A stretch of 64,000 bases of DNA from Pachypanchax playfairii (GCA_006937955.1 SSNP01000132.1:1380629-1444628); one strand, 5' to 3'; shown: positions 11,331 to 23,885, counted from the first letter of the stretch. Program-made: numbers and translations. Notes: generated by a model not told the origin, from the sequence alone.

Positions 11331-12275
11331 TTGATTGATTTGATTATGGTTAGCATAATTGAAGACATAAAAAACACTGTCGTTGTGGATTTAAAAGTAA
11401 CTTTTCAGTCACAGATGCAAAAAGAAAGCGTCCGATGACACAAATGTTGCCATATTTTCCCGGGCTGATGGAGACTTTAATGTTCTTGACCTCATCACAC
11501 GGGGACATTATGAGGTCCATGGAAACAGCACCACAGTCGAAAGACCGGCTACTGCATCCCCAGTAGATTATCCTGCCCGTTTTACTTTTCAGCGGCCACC
11601 TGGTACAATTACTGGCTCCTCTTGCCCTCCTCCATGAGCCACCATGACCAGGACTTTTCAGAGGTGATGAAAAATATTTTTCCCTTAACAAAGCATACCT
11701 CCTCCTTACCATGTTAATAATTAGATTAAAGACAGTGTAAAGGGAATTCTGCTATTTTCTTCTAACCACATTATAAACATAATAAATGTACTGTTCTAAA
11801 CATGTGAAAAACCTCCCAACAATTACAAACTGAAATGTGGAGCTAGCCTTCAAATTGCGTTTCAAGAGTTTTCTATTTCAGGATTTTATGGGCGTGTCTA
11901 AAAGGGATAACTTCAGGATAACCCCGCCCCCTGCTGCTCTCGTCATAAAAACAGTACAGTGCGGGAGCTTCAGTGGTTTTCCCGCTCCTTCATCCGAGGG
12001 ATGACCGTCTGAAAAAGCTTTGGGTCGATTTTGTGCAGAGGAGCCACACAGTAGACAGTAACTAAACCAGCATGATAGGTAGGAGCTACTTCTGCCACCT
12101 GCTGCCTTCATATGCTAAACAAAGCTCATAATGGCATATTATTATTATAGCAGCACATTCCGCTCCTTCACTGATCAACAAGTCTGAAGCATTGCGGTTG
12201 TGTGGAAATATTTCAACTCCTCAAAAAGCAGCGATGCGCAGTTTTACATGTGGGTAGAACCTCAAACTTAACGAA
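11331..12275. other. Unassigned, repeat-like in places
   Basis: A minus-strand open frame (11350-11712) and a CpG-containing block near 11900-12060 are visible, but neither encodes a recognisable domain. The area is probably old repeat debris. Confidence 0.35.
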
Positions 12276-12280
12276 CCAGC

Positions 12281-13269
12281 TGTCAGGGTCTGGGGTTTTG
12301 TGTTGGATTTGTGTTTTGGTGATGGCTTTTGTTTCACTGTGGTTGTGTGTTCACTGGTGACTGTGGGGATCTCTGCAGCTGGTGAGTGTGGTGGTTCTGT
12401 GACACTAATTGTCATTTCCAGGGCGTGGCAGTCATCAGTGGTTGCAGGTGTGGATCGTTACCCAGCTCAGGAGAGCTGGGTATTTAATCAGAGGAAGAAC
12501 CACAGACAGGCGCCAGTTCGTACTCTTCCACAGCCTTATCGTGGTACAGAGTGGCCAGGGATAATTTATGCCAGACGTTGTTAGTTGCTACTAACCTGCC
12601 TTCTCCTCCTTCATTTACAGTTTATATGCTGGAGCGCTCCTCCAGCTCGGAGTGCCTCTGCGTGGTCATTCACCCGCCGGAAAGAGGACTCCGCTCATAC
12701 GGGGCTCCGCGGTCGTGAGTTCTCCGACCCGCTCTCTTCCCCCGTTCTCGGTCCCGTGCCCTGGAACATCTTCCAGTGCCAGTGCCTCTGCGTGGTCAGT
12801 TACCCGCCTATCGTGAGGACTGGCTTGGCACGGATGAATCAGAGCTCTGTTGCTGGAACACGCAACCAGCTCTCTCCCTCTGGCTCCTGTCTGTCCCTGG
12901 TCTCCTCTGGATCCACACCTCTCCGGTGAGCGCGCTGCTGTCACCCCTGCTGGACCTACGTAGGCACTGACAGCACCGCGTCCCGGACCTCACCGCACTG
13001 CCTCGATTCCTGGAGCACCACCCCCGCTGCAGTGTCCTCCGGATCTCACCTCACGCAGCTTCAGTCACCGCGTCACCGATCGAGTCTCCACCCCGCCTCC
13101 GTTCCAGTCCTGTGTTTTCATCGTGCACATTTGATATCACTGTTCTATTGTCTTGTGCACGTTCAATAATAAACTCACTGTCACTGATTCCTGTCTCTCG
13201 AGTGTGTGTCTTGGAGTTGGGTCGCTCTGGGGTTCAGAACAACCCCCACCTGGTAGCTGAACCATGACA
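12281..13269 (+). mobile_element. Solo LTR with 5-bp target duplication
   Basis: Starts TGTCAGGGTCTGGGG and ends GAACCATGACA, the same inverted TGTCA...TGACA ends as the full gypsy element at 28459. It is flanked by CCAGC at 12276-12280 and again at 13270-13274. An AATAAA signal lies at 13168-13173 about 100 bases from the end, as expected for the R/U5 part. No internal retroelement sequence adjoins it, so it is a solo LTR left by LTR-LTR recombination. Open frames inside are not genes. Confidence 0.9.
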
Positions 13270-13699
13270 CCAGCCGGAACTCAGAAACGGAGGAAATGCA
13301 GTGATGTGGGGAAGAGAAGGAGGTGCTGCTAGAGGTTGAGACAGACAGGTTTCAGCGCCTGCAGCGGACACGCCCCCAGCGTCTCAGAGCAGAGAAAACT
13401 GATCCTTTTTTCATTATTTTGTAACCAAATTTCATATGCTTCGCAGTGTTTTTAATCATTCAAATTTGGCTGGATGACTAATAACTAATATTCCTGTGCA
13501 GTGACAAACTCAGAACACACATTTGTTGTTACTTTACACGGGCTTTAAGTCTCTAAAGTTAAGCTATATTGTTAACAAACAATGCACATGATCCTGCTGT
13601 TTATCTCTTATGTTGATTCAGTCTATCCTATTCAAGTTGTGTATTTTATTCAAAAAAGCAGAAAGTTTGAAAATATACAGGAACTCTTTTCAAATTAAT
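13270..13699. other. Unassigned sequence
   Basis: A GC-richer start (13275-13400) followed by AT-rich sequence. No gene or clear repeat is recognised. Confidence 0.35.
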
Positions 13700-14547
13700 T
13701 TGGACAAAACTTTGTTTGAAAGATAAAGTATTTCCCCCCCAGGAGAAAAACCTCGTACAGAGTTTTTACAACTACCACTGTTGCTTAGTAAGGCATCTAA
13801 AGGGTATAGTGTATGGGGTTAAAAACAATATGCATAAAGGTTTAAAAAGTTTATGGGATCTTGAGGGGAAATGGGACTCAATTGTTTCTAAAAATGGGCT
13901 CCACATTAGGGAGGCAAAATGAGAATTTATTCAATATAAGATCCTCAATAGGTATTATTCCAGACTTTATAAAATGGACATCAGTTAGGATGATTTATGT
14001 TGGAAATGTCATAAGGAAAAGGGTACTTTTTTACATGCCTTATGGGTATGATGGTTTCCCCTATATGGAACAGTGTTCTAAGATACATGAAAGGTTGGCC
14101 AAAGTGTAAGCTGCCTAGTTCACCCAGATTGTGCCTTCTGGGAGATAAAAAGGAGGTTCCACAATTGGAGAAAGCAGCTTTTAGAGTGCTAAATACTGGA
14201 CTTGTGACGTGTGCTCGCCTTCTCTTAACTCACTGGAAGGATCCTCAGACTCCAACTCTCCAAACATGGAAAGACAGATTGATCGGGAATGCATCTTGTG
14301 AGAAAATGCTGGGAAGATTAAACAGGAGCTCTGAGACTTTAACAGAACAATGGGACAGTTTATGATAGTTCATGACTACAACTTTGTAATAGTGTGAATA
14401 ATAGCATGGTCTGAAACGTCTTATATGTGCAGCAATAGATCTATACATTTCTAAATATTTTTGTACCTCACTGTTTTTTGTTCTGTTTTTTTGTGCTTTG
14501 TTGGTATTATGTTAAAAATGTATAAAAACTTTAATAAATAAAAAAAA
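13700..14547 (+). mobile_element. L1-type LINE, 5'-truncated 3' end
   Basis: Frames between ~13800 and 14365 encode the C-terminus of an L1-type ORF2: LWDLEGKWDSIVSKNGLHI, then the zinc-knuckle-like CWKC..KEKGTFLHALW region, then SPRLCLLGDKKEVPQLEKAA and DPQTPTLQTWKDRL. The reading frame shifts at least once near 14040, where the C-terminal Cys of the knuckle is lost. The element ends with AATAAATAAAAAAAA at 14534-14547. Severe 5' truncation is normal for L1 retrotransposition. Confidence 0.8.
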
Positions 14548-14814
14548 GCCATGTTGAGTGATGCAGGTAAGTCCTGTTGTGAGTGTAAGAGGTAAGATGT
14601 GTGTTTGACAGGAGTTGTGTGTATGGGACGGACACATCGAGCCGGAGCAGTGTGTGGATGAGAGTGAGATGTGTATGTCTGTGGGTGATGTGTACTGGTA
14701 TGTGATATGAAATAAAAGAAGATCTAACTGAGAGCAATGAGTTCTGGCTGGATTGTCAATCTGAAGAAGATTTACAGGAGTGGAGGGTGAGATTAATGTG
14801 TTTATCAATGACTG

Positions 14815-16561
14815 GGATGTAAACTGTCGGGTTTGAAGAAGTAAGGTCTATTGTAGAAGGTGGTGAAGTTGTCCACGTATGGAATATTGTTGAGGTGACA
14901 GTAGCTTTTTAACCAGATGTGAAGTTGTCATATGCGGCTGAAGTCTCCAAAGCTGGGTGAAGGAACTGGACCAGAGATGATGCAGTGTTTGTTTAACTGT
15001 GTGATGTTGTGTTTGACATTGATAAAATCCATCTTTAGAGTTTCTGGCTGCTGGAAATTGAGGTTATTCGTGCCTGCGTGAATCACAACGGTGGAGGTTG
15101 AAGGATGGTGTTGGAGGAGTTGGTGGGCAGAGTTGTTGATGTCTGTGACTGTTGCACCTGGGTGACACCAGTTTACATGGACGTGTCGAACCATCACGTC
15201 TCCCACGATGAGGGCGCGTATAACTGGTTGATCCACCGAGATCCTCCGGAGTGGGAGGCCCGTAGCACCTGTGGTCTCTGCAGTAGGTGCTGCAGCAGGA
15301 GGCGCGGTAGTCCGCGGAGCAATGGAAGGCGAAGCTCCAGTGGAGGCGGGTCCCCGGAAGGGACCGCAGCAGGCCTCAATGTGTCCCATCCCTGCGGCCT
15401 TGATGAGCCCCCGGTGCCTCGCCGAGTTTGAGGGTGAACTCCAGGATGAGCACTGGGATTTTCCTGCTTTAGTCATTGCAGATCCTGCAGCTGATGCGTC
15501 GCTGGTCGGTGCCAGGGGTCTCATTTATAAAGCTTGCTTATGCATAAAACGGGGTCGGAAAACTGCGTAAGCAACTTTCCACGCAAACTTTAGGATTTAT
15601 AAAAAAAGCGTAGCACAACTTTAAGGGTGCATTAAGACCAGCCCTGTTTAGTCCACTTGAATCGAACTCTAGTTCGTTTGCACAGAAAGTCCAATTCGTT
15701 TGGGGAGTTGTGAACGGGCAACCAAACTATGATTCAGACCAAACAATCGAACTCTAGTCTGCCTAAAAACATGGGTCTCGGTTTGATTGAAACGAACTCT
15801 GGTGTGGTTTGATTGCATGTGTAAATACAACCGAACTGAGACCGCACCAAAAGCAGGAAACAGACTGTATTGTGCAGCCATTTCAGCTGCCTCGTGTAGT
15901 CCTCCGCCTCATTATCTGCTCATCCTGAGCTCATTGCTGCAGAATATTGATCTGGTACATTTGCCAAACACAAAAGATCAATCCCAAAACCATCAGAATC
16001 TGCTGTTACTCCAAGTTTGTTTATGTTTCATTCTCCCGCGGCAGCGCCAGGAAGTACATGATTTATAGGTCACAAACTTACTTGGCATAAGTAAGTTTTT
16101 TTTGGCTGAGCTTAAGTAAGGTTTTAGTAAAGAATCTATGCAAAGTTTTACAAATGAGACCCCAGGCCAGTGGACCGAGGTACAGCAGAGTTGCTGCCAG
16201 ATGATGGAGTGGTAGCCCTGCCTTCCCCGGTGGAGTCAGACAGAGCCTCAAAGCAATTAAATAAAACCAGATCAGTGTCAGCCTTCTTGGTACAGACCAC
16301 GTCGGACCAGAGCGCTGGGTGTCTCGGTGTGGAGGAGGAGGAAGGCCGAGGCGTGGTGGCTGGATCCCAGACCACCGTCTCCTGGAGAGTGTCTTTCAGT
16401 GAGATGATCGACTTTGATTGTTTTTGTGTCAAGTCGAACAACGCGTCCAACAGTTCAGCTTTGGACTTTAACTCCTCCGATAATTTCTGGATTTCTTCCT
16501 TAAGGTTGGTAATCTCCGTGTTCTCTAGTCCCAAATCATCTTTTGTTGTTGATGCCGCCAT
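14815..16561 (-). pseudogene. LINE ORF1 with coiled coil and SGNH-esterase-like domain, split by insertion
   Basis: The N-terminal piece (16561 down to 16163) starts at MAASTTKDD and contains a leucine/glutamate-rich coiled coil (NLKEEIQKLSEELKSKAELL). The C-terminal piece (15515 down to 14928) contains LIVGDVMVRH and VVIHAGTNNLNF, resembling the GDS and GTND blocks of SGNH/GDSL-type hydrolases found in CR1/L2 ORF1 proteins; the usual Ser after GD is Val here. A stop at ~14927 interrupts the frame, but similarity continues to ~14815 (IPYVDNFTTFYNR, the downstream His region). Removing the nested element and one copy of its target duplication makes the two pieces continuous in frame. The role in LINEs (RNA/membrane-binding ORF1) is family knowledge. 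Confidence 0.75.
15516..16162. mobile_element. Nested DNA transposon/MITE with GGGTCTCATTTRTAAA ends
   Basis: Left end GGGTCTCATTTATAAA at 15516 and right end TTTACAAATGAGACCC finishing at 16162 form a 16-bp inverted repeat with one mismatch. With these ends the target duplication is CAG (15513-15515 and 16163-16165); shifting the ends by one base gives a 5-bp CCAGG duplication instead. The 3-bp reading and GGG ends fit PIF/Harbinger-type elements. The centre (about 15620-15880), with repeated CGAACTCT words, looks like a second nested MITE. No transposase. Confidence 0.8.
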
Positions 16562-17040
16562 TCAACGCCTGTACTGGTTTTCTTAATAAAATCTTTCTAA
16601 AAACACCTGCACTTGAATCCAAGTAAAGAAATCAGTAAAAGAAAGGTAAAAGAACGATTTGAAAATGATAAAAGCAGATTAAATCCAAGAGTTAAAATTA
16701 AACATTTCAGGGGTTCTGTCAGCTGCTTCCTTTGTCAGTTAGTTTAATAACCCTGACAGAGAAACGAGTCCTGGCAACCAAAGAGCCAGCAGCAAGGTGG
16801 AAGACAAAACCTAGTTAATAACTTGTGCGTCTAAGTGAATGACCCAATGGATTAGCTACTGGATCAGTTGGTTTTCCATGCAGGAGGCTAGAAAATAACT
16901 GGAAAAAAAATCTATATATGGTTACAGTTCGCTTTTCTGAGGTGGAGGCTTGTGTTGGCTCAATGTGCAGCAAAGTGCAGGATGCCCTTGGAGAAGAAGG
17001 GTCATTTGTTTTGACAGATAGCCAGGGCAATAAAATTGTC

Positions 17041-17816
17041 GACTGAGAAGGAACTAGAGGTACGTTGAAGCTGTTTTTTTTTTTCTTTCTTTTTCAGTAA
17101 AAATACTTGTTGTTTATAATAAGCATGTCAACTCAGAGGAACTGTTCGTTCTTTTTATTTTCATTCCAGGGTCAACATACTGGAAGCAAAATTCTAGAAA
17201 AAGTTTGGCAGTTCCAGAAGAGCAGATGGGGCTGTTTCAAGACGGTAAAAGAAGGAGACAGAGGGAACTGCTGGTTTGATTAAATTTTTTGCTCAATCTT
17301 TCATTTAAATCCAAGAGTACACAGCTACAGCTGCTGGGAGCGGCCATACCTCAACTCCATACCAAAAGTCACGTGACCTCCATAGCGGAAGTTGTCCTTT
17401 TTTTTAATGCACACGGCTGAATAAAATCTTTTATTTCCCTGTTTTAACTGATGACGGCTTAAAGAAATTAACATCGCACTTATATCAATGTAGAATGTGG
17501 AAGTTGTATGTATGTTTGTCTGTTAGCTGCCATACTACCGCAACCTCCATGCTGGAAGTCACGTGACCTCCATAGCGGAAGTTGTATGTACTTTCTTTCA
17601 CCATATTGGTAGGGAAAGAGCGTTTAACACTCAAAGAAAAGTTGATAGTTGCTGTTTAAAATGGGTCAAAACTTTAATTTGCAGCTAATTGTCCTTCTGA
17701 TACCTGAACACAAACCTGAACACAAGAATCAACACAAGCTCAAGTCAATTGGGAAAGGAACTGATTTGTGATGTGAAGGTATTAAAAGGGCTTGTAGGTA
17801 AACTGCTACTCAGACT
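17041..17816. other. Unassigned, with an internal direct repeat
   Basis: The block AAGTCACGTGACCTCCATAG plus GCGGAAGTTGT occurs near 17367 and again near 17551, about 184 bases apart. Otherwise there is nothing I can assign. A poly-T tract lies at ~17075. Confidence 0.4.
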
Positions 17817-18528
17817 CAGTGGACGACAGTTATATGCACTACCTTGGTGCCCAGCAGTTTTGTGCTTATAAGCATTGTGTGCAATTATTCGTCAGTGGTC
17901 ATTTGGACTGTAAACACGGGCAGCAGTGTTCTGTAACAACATAAATGTAAATAACAGAGAATCAGAAATTATGTAATAACGCAATTAAAATATATTAGGG
18001 GAATAAAACTCTCAAACAGACTGAGTTATATAGCGAGGATCCACTATGACACTATAAGTAAACAGATGCGCCAGAAACGCGTGATGGCACAGATTAAGTT
18101 ATAGTTAGGAACAAAACAGAACAGAACGTTTTTTTTATATCGGATATTAAAACCTCATGATCGGGCACTAAAAACTAGAAGAAATGTTACATGTGACACT
18201 ATTTCACACTGAAGAAGTCAGTGATTATTTTTTGGCAACTGCCTGACAGCTTCAGGCAGACGTGCCACGCCAGACATGCGTGCGTAAAAACGCCACAGCA
18301 GTCTAGTTCCACACACTAAAAAGTGACAGTGTATGTGAGAACCCCAGCGAAGGTGTACAGTTAAGTAACTAGTGAGAAACAGCGAGATTTAAAAAGATGC
18401 ATGTATATATTCAAATATTTTGTGCAAATTGAGCTGTGCATATAAGCGTATGGATTCTCTATCACCCTGGAACGTGCCCAGCATTTTTGTGCATATAAGC
18501 GTGTTCTGCATATAACCATCGACCACTG
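17817..18528. mobile_element. Tigger/pogo-like MITE, copy 1
   Basis: Ends are inverted repeats: CAGTGGACGACAGTTATATG at 17817 against CAGTGGTCGATGGTTATATG read from 18528 on the opposite strand. The right flank is TA (18529-18530); the left flank reads CT, so one target copy may be mutated. Inside the termini are several TGCATATAAGC words. Related copies lie at 24953-26986 and 44480-45035. CAGTGG ends with TA targets suggest the Tc1/mariner Tigger branch. No transposase is encoded. Confidence 0.75.
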
Positions 18529-18530
18529 TA

Positions 18531-19900
18531 TTCAAAATTTTTAAAGATAAAACTTTGAAAATGTAACGTAGTACCCCTAGCTGTCAATAAGTTATAATCC
18601 CAGACAGATGATTATATAAGTGATAAAATAGGGTATACAGTAAGTTGAGTATTATGGATCAAAAGGAAATATTAACATTTTAATTAAGACCATGTGGTTG
18701 ATTAGTTATTTAACATGAAAAATTAAGCATTTCATATTTATTTTGTTTTAATTTGTAATACAGCAGTGCCCATAAAAGGATCAATTTCGACATAAAACAC
18801 TGAGTAATATACATCTAATGTAGTGGAAATGTATACACTACACATTTATTACATGTGTCTGGAGGTTCACAATGTGTGTTCATAGTCTACTTTGAGTCTG
18901 CTGGTAGCCATCACCTTCTGAAACATGTTATTAACTGTGTATAAATTATAATTATTTTCCTTAATTTGCATTTAAAAAACAGCCTCTTGCGACAAAAATA
19001 CCTTTGGAGATTAACTAAGTTTTTTCATGGCAACATCATACATGCAACATTAATAACAACTTGACAAGAGCTCAACTTTTTGCAATAAACTTTAACGTTT
19101 TCATTAATGTCCTAAAAACAGAAATACGTTTAACACTTCCAGAACATTACACTGAACATTAACAATTAACAGTGACAAAAGCATCAATAAAGTAAATGGA
19201 ATAAAAGACTAAAAAAATGCTGCTGCTGGCGATTAGGATTTCAGCCTCCAGCCTTGTCAGTCCTTTGCACTCCAGGATGCCTGTCATGATCTAAAAACTC
19301 TAGGGTGGCCAACTCAGGGCCTCGAGAGCCTATCCACACACAAAACGTCAGGATATAGGGATTTCTGTGTGTAATTTTCAAATGGCTTTTACACTGTTTG
19401 GGCTGTGTGTATGTAAATAAACAACTCTCTACATAGAGTGTTGAAGGGAGACAGAACTGCGCTGTTCCGCACCCTGCGGGTGCTGATTGCTCGGAGATTT
19501 TATGCAAACGGGACAGAAATGAGAAGTACTGTAGTAATTGTTGCATTAAATGTATTTGTTTATGATTATGGAAATATAATAAATATGAAAAACAGTAAAC
19601 AAATAACAATGAACATGTCATTACATTTAATAGACATCAACATTAAATAATCATCAAAAGGCTATTTGAAACGAAATGCATCAAGTGTTAGGTTAAAAAT
19701 AACCCAATTTGGGCTGTTTTATAACTCATCTGCTGGGTCAATATTTCATGCCCAGAAGTAGTTAATTTGACCCAGCAAGATGGGTTCCTCCATTCTAAGC
19801 GTGCAGTGACTTCAAATTAACCTGTAATCTTGTTTAATGGAATGGACACATGATGTCTTGTTCCGACACACTGTAACTGTCTGACGTCAGAGGACTTTCA
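18531..19900. other. Unassigned AT-rich sequence
   Basis: No gene is supported. Near 19240-19420 there is repeat-like sequence (GGCCAACTCAGGGCCTCGAG) and near 19460-19510 a small GC-rich hairpin-like segment (GCACCCTGCGGGTGC). Confidence 0.4.
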
Positions 19901-19904
19901 TTTC

Positions 19905-20040
19905 TAATTGTAACTTTTCTTTTTTTCAAGCTCCAGCTTTTCCTGCTCAGTATTTGACTGTAATGTCTCGATCTCCACTCTGTAGATCTCGTCCAGTTGG
20001 ACTTTCTGAAGCTCATCTAGGTCTCTTTTCAATTCGTTTC
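19905..20040 (-). pseudogene. Coiled-coil fragment, possibly C-terminus of a Harbinger Myb-like protein
   Basis: The minus strand encodes a charged heptad-like run (LKRDLDELQKVQLDEIY, then ETLQSNTEQEKLELEKKK) ending at a stop at 19905. Such tails follow the Myb/SANT-like domain in the second protein of Harbinger transposons; the neighbouring block 20480-20620 (GCGCAAAACGTTTGCCGC) also looks like Harbinger-type MITE sequence. The Myb domain itself is not visible. The assignment is tentative. Confidence 0.35.
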
Positions 20041-20624
20041 ATCTCCATGGGGCTTTCCTCATCATGTCTCTCATTTAAATCTACAATATTTTTATATTGT
20101 TAGAAATAAAACATAGATCTTGGGGTTATTTGGGGCTTCTTGAATTACCTTCTCTAGCTGTAAAATTATGTCCTTTCCTCAGCGAAGCGCTCATCCTCCC
20201 CTTTGTCAGTTGACAATCGGGGGCTGAAGCAGGGGAATCCTCTCCAAAAATAGACCTATCTATAAGCTGTATGGCAAGACTTTTGGAAAAGGACCCCTGC
20301 CAGTCTGGGGATTTTTAAGAGCAGACTGGTGTTTAGTATTATTTTTGATAATGCAGCAGCAGTGGCTTAGGTCTTTTATCAACCGGAGGCACTGGCTCGA
20401 ATTTCATGGCTCGAATTGCATTTTCCGTTTGCACCTTATATTGCGCTTGCAAGAGAATAGCACCAGCAAACTCCTCATTTAAATATTGCTGTTTGTGTTG
20501 TTAACAATTGCACAATCAATCTTAGTAGATCACCCGCAAATCAGCAACACGCCCTTGGCGCAAAACGTTTGCCGCACATGCAATTTTGTGCTCTTTCCTT
20601 GGAATATTGAAAAATCAGGCCCTA

Positions 20625-22045
20625 TGTGTAAAATGTGTCACTTGAATGCCTTGGGCATTCCTAAAGCTCCTCATTTTTGTCTGAAAAAGCAGTTAATATA
20701 TCTCTGGAGCACAGTTAAATCTATGCGTGAGGTTATTTCACTGGCACAGTGTCCCGCCAACCTTGGAGAATTAATGTGGTAGAAAAAAAGGAGGAATACA
20801 GGGGCAGTTTCTTGCAGTGCTCTGTTTGGCCTGATTAGTATTCTGTCTGTAGTATAGGACACTGATCTAAATTTAACTAGCACCAAATAAGGAGCTGGCC
20901 TCTTTCTGGAACACCAGTGTGGCCATGATTCTGGCTTTTGAGCCTCAGTTTTCTATCGGGGCCAGATCAGTCTCAAAAAGAATGAACTCACACAGTGTGA
21001 TTCACAAATGCACATGCACATTTGATTCACAAATATAATTTGGAGAAATATTTGTGATTTAAATTCACAAATCCACACAATCCGATTCACAAATGCACAT
21101 CCACAAATTCTTTTGGAGGGACTTGTAATATAAATTCACAGTGCATACAAATTGGCGACACTTCTCATTTGTGAAACTGTCTGCATTTGTGAGAGAATTC
21201 TGTGTCGTGAGTTTTGAGACTCTCCCGAACCAACAGGTCACCGAACGACATCATTGGCTAATGAAGCTGTCGATCAAATTTACAATCCCTCCGTGCCTGA
21301 TTGCTTTCAGTTGGCTCCTTACAGCTCCGTGTACATTCAGGCTTTTTTTTTTTTTTCCATTTTTTGTTTCAAATGGTACAAATGGAACTGGAACATATTT
21401 TCGTTTTGGTTCATGAAACAAAAATGGGAAAAATGGATAACGAGCTCATTTATAATTTTGGTCTGGTAATTTTGAAGCAAGTGACCCAGAAGTTCTCTCT
21501 CCCCTGCACACATGTAGAGAGCGCTTGTTTATACACACACATCGTCAGAACAGCGGAAAAGCTATTTGATAATTACACACAGAATCCTCTATAACCTGAC
21601 TTTATGTTTGGATTAAATAAAACGGTATTCTCATTTTGAAGCAAGTGACCCGACCATTTGGATGTGGAATAAAAGAAACGTAAGAACAGAGAAGCGTTTT
21701 AGATCGGCCGTATGACCGAACTGATAGCATGTTGCTACTGTGTACTGGAGCTGCCACGGATTTATCAAAACAACGGAGGACACAATAGCGCCAGACTCCA
21801 AACACAGAAACCAAGAAAAGGCTGCTGGTGGCTCGGCGGCACGGTCTGATAAGAGATGGTGACAGCCTGAAGCTGATAAAGTGTAAGAGACGGTCACTTG
21901 TGAAGGTAAGCTAATGCTAATGGAAGCCTGTAGTAGTGACTTAGATATGCTACACCAAAATCGAAACTATGTAAATATATAGATCTGCTGATCAGTATGC
22001 TGTGTGTGTGTTTTAGATTGTCCTGCAGAGTCATCACAGCAGGTG
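20625..22045. other. Unassigned, with a short degenerate tandem repeat
   Basis: At about 20995-21150 the words GATTCACAAATGCACAT and ATTCACAAAT recur in direct and partly inverted order, a small degenerate satellite or hairpin MITE. A poly-T tract lies near 21345. No convincing gene. Confidence 0.4.
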
Positions 22046-22553
22046 AGTAACCTGACCAATCAGATCCTCCTGCAGCAATATGTTCAAATGCAGAAGGCTC
22101 TGACACCGGACCCGCACCCGATCATTTCCGCGTCAAATTTTATGACGGACCAATTGCATATCACCTTTGTTGTGCGTCATCCTGAAAACACGGAACTAGC
22201 GTTTTCCACCCAGCGCACGACATTCAACATGGCGGACTTGGCTGTGGATGAAGTGTTTACTTCTGCTCTTTACTTCTGCGCTTGCTTGGGGCTTTCAAAT
22301 ACCTAAACCGAGTGTGCAATGACACAAAAGCGACAACTGTCATTAATATTTGTCTTTTCTCCTCCATTAACCATGGCTCTGTAGCTACCATTATGGCTCC
22401 GCTCGCTAAACCTCGTTTTCGTTCTGCCTCGCGTGTATCCGCTTTTGCGTCACATATGTTGCATCACTTCCAGGTTTCTGTGATTGGTTCTCTTTCAACT
22501 GGCTAAGCCCACCTTCGAAATTGAGAGACAGCGGTTCAGCTCCAGGCCCTCAC
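22046..22553 (+). repeat. Interspersed repeat, copy 1 of a direct pair
   Basis: Matches 23886-24372 along its length: TGACCAATCAGATCCTCCTG, then GTCTGACACCGG-like blocks, ACAAAAGCGACAACTGTCAT, CATGGCTCTGTAGCTACCAT and GAGACAG.GGTTCAGCTCCAG. The copies differ by small indels and have CpG decay. The family is unknown to me; the CpG-rich, TATA-poor sequence could be a MITE or an LTR-like promoter. Confidence 0.7.
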
Positions 22554-22937
22554 GTATTTGTAAAGTATTCTGTCAAAGACTTGGGCCTGGTTTATCAGGT
22601 AAGCAGGTGAGGGCTATCTCCGTTTTAACAGAAAAACTTTTTTGATATGCTGAAAAGTCTTGACTTTTTAGTAAATATGCATGCCCCCACTTAAATGTCA
22701 TTATTTTAGGACAGTAATAGTCTGTATTCTTACTCTAAGTTTGAATGTGTAGTTTGAAAATAAAAACTCCATAATTAGGTAGAAAAGACAGAAATCTGAA
22801 GAATTTAAAAAACATTGATGCATGTTTTCTGGCATTAGTGTGTCACATCTCTGTTGTGCCTTAACTTAACCCTTACATACTGTTCATATTCTATGCCTTC
22901 ATGGTATGTTCTGGGTCATTTTTGACCTGGGCAAAAA

Positions 22938-23310
22938 TGTCAGGGTCTGAGTTTTTCAGATTAGTTTTCTGTTTCCCAGTGTATTTCTTTGTGATCTGTG
23001 TGTCTAGTCTCTTTGTATTTCCTGTTTATTTTGGTTGTGTAGCTTGGTTTCCTCTCTCTCTCCTCCAGGTGTTGCGTTTGTGTTGATTGCTTTCCTTTGT
23101 TTGCTGTCTGTATAAAAGGTTGAGTCAGTTTCTGTTGAGTTGTCAGAATATCGTCTTCCATGCCGTGTGTTCTCCATCTCGATGTAGGTGATTGCTGCCT
23201 TGTCAGCTTTTGTTTCTTTATTACCATTAAAAGTATTATCTCGCACTTCCCGTCTCCTGTGCCTCCCTTTACTTTGGGTCCAGCTCTGAGTCACTGGGGA
23301 ACTCATGACA
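22938..23310 (+). mobile_element. Solo LTR (373 bp), second family
   Basis: Starts TGTCAGGGTCTGAG and ends GAACTCATGACA. Both flanks carry AAAAA (22933-22937 and 23311-23315), consistent with a 5-bp target duplication although low-complexity. A TATA-like GTATAAAAGG lies near 23110 and an ATTAAAA poly(A)-type signal near 23225, giving the expected U3-R-U5 order. It shares terminal bases but little interior with the LTRs at 12281 and 28459. Confidence 0.8.
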
Positions 23311-23885
23311 AAAAATGCCCACCTAAGCGTCTACACCCAAATTTAGACTACAAATCTTTTTAAAACTGATACATAACCAATTTGACTTTAATAAATGGTT
23401 GATTAATTCTTGATCAATGTTTCAGAAAGCAGATAATTTCTTTTACATATATGCATATTTACACTACCCGATTTTGGATAAAAACACCTTTCACACATCC
23501 TATGTTACCTAAAATATGACAAAATAATGGTTATAATGATGTTAATATATCTTAATGAAAGTACACTTTGCAAAAAAAACATTTAAGAACTGTTAGAATT
23601 TAATGTATATCACCTGGTACAACCATTAAACACTGTCCCTACTTCCATAACACCAAAAATCTCTCCACAACTTTCAGTGTAATAATGTAATAATTAATTC
23701 ATTACATGAATTCATTACATGAATTCATTCATTGTTACACTGAATTCATTGTTACACAGTTGTGCAGCTTTTTGGTGTTTATAGATTTAACATCAACAGT
23801 TAGAAAATCAACATCATCAATAACAAATTTACTCTGTGCATTCAAAGCAGTAGTATGACACCTTTTGCATATGTGTTTCCTAGCC

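Larger units (their letters stand above)
14550..17040 (-). mobile_element. L2/CR1-type LINE 5' region with ORF1, minus strand
   Basis: The minus strand encodes a LINE ORF1 (see 14815-16561) preceded by probable 5' UTR (16562-17040). The ORF is split by a nested DNA element at 15516-16162. ORF2 is not present; the element abuts the L1 3' end at ~14548. Confidence 0.7.
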
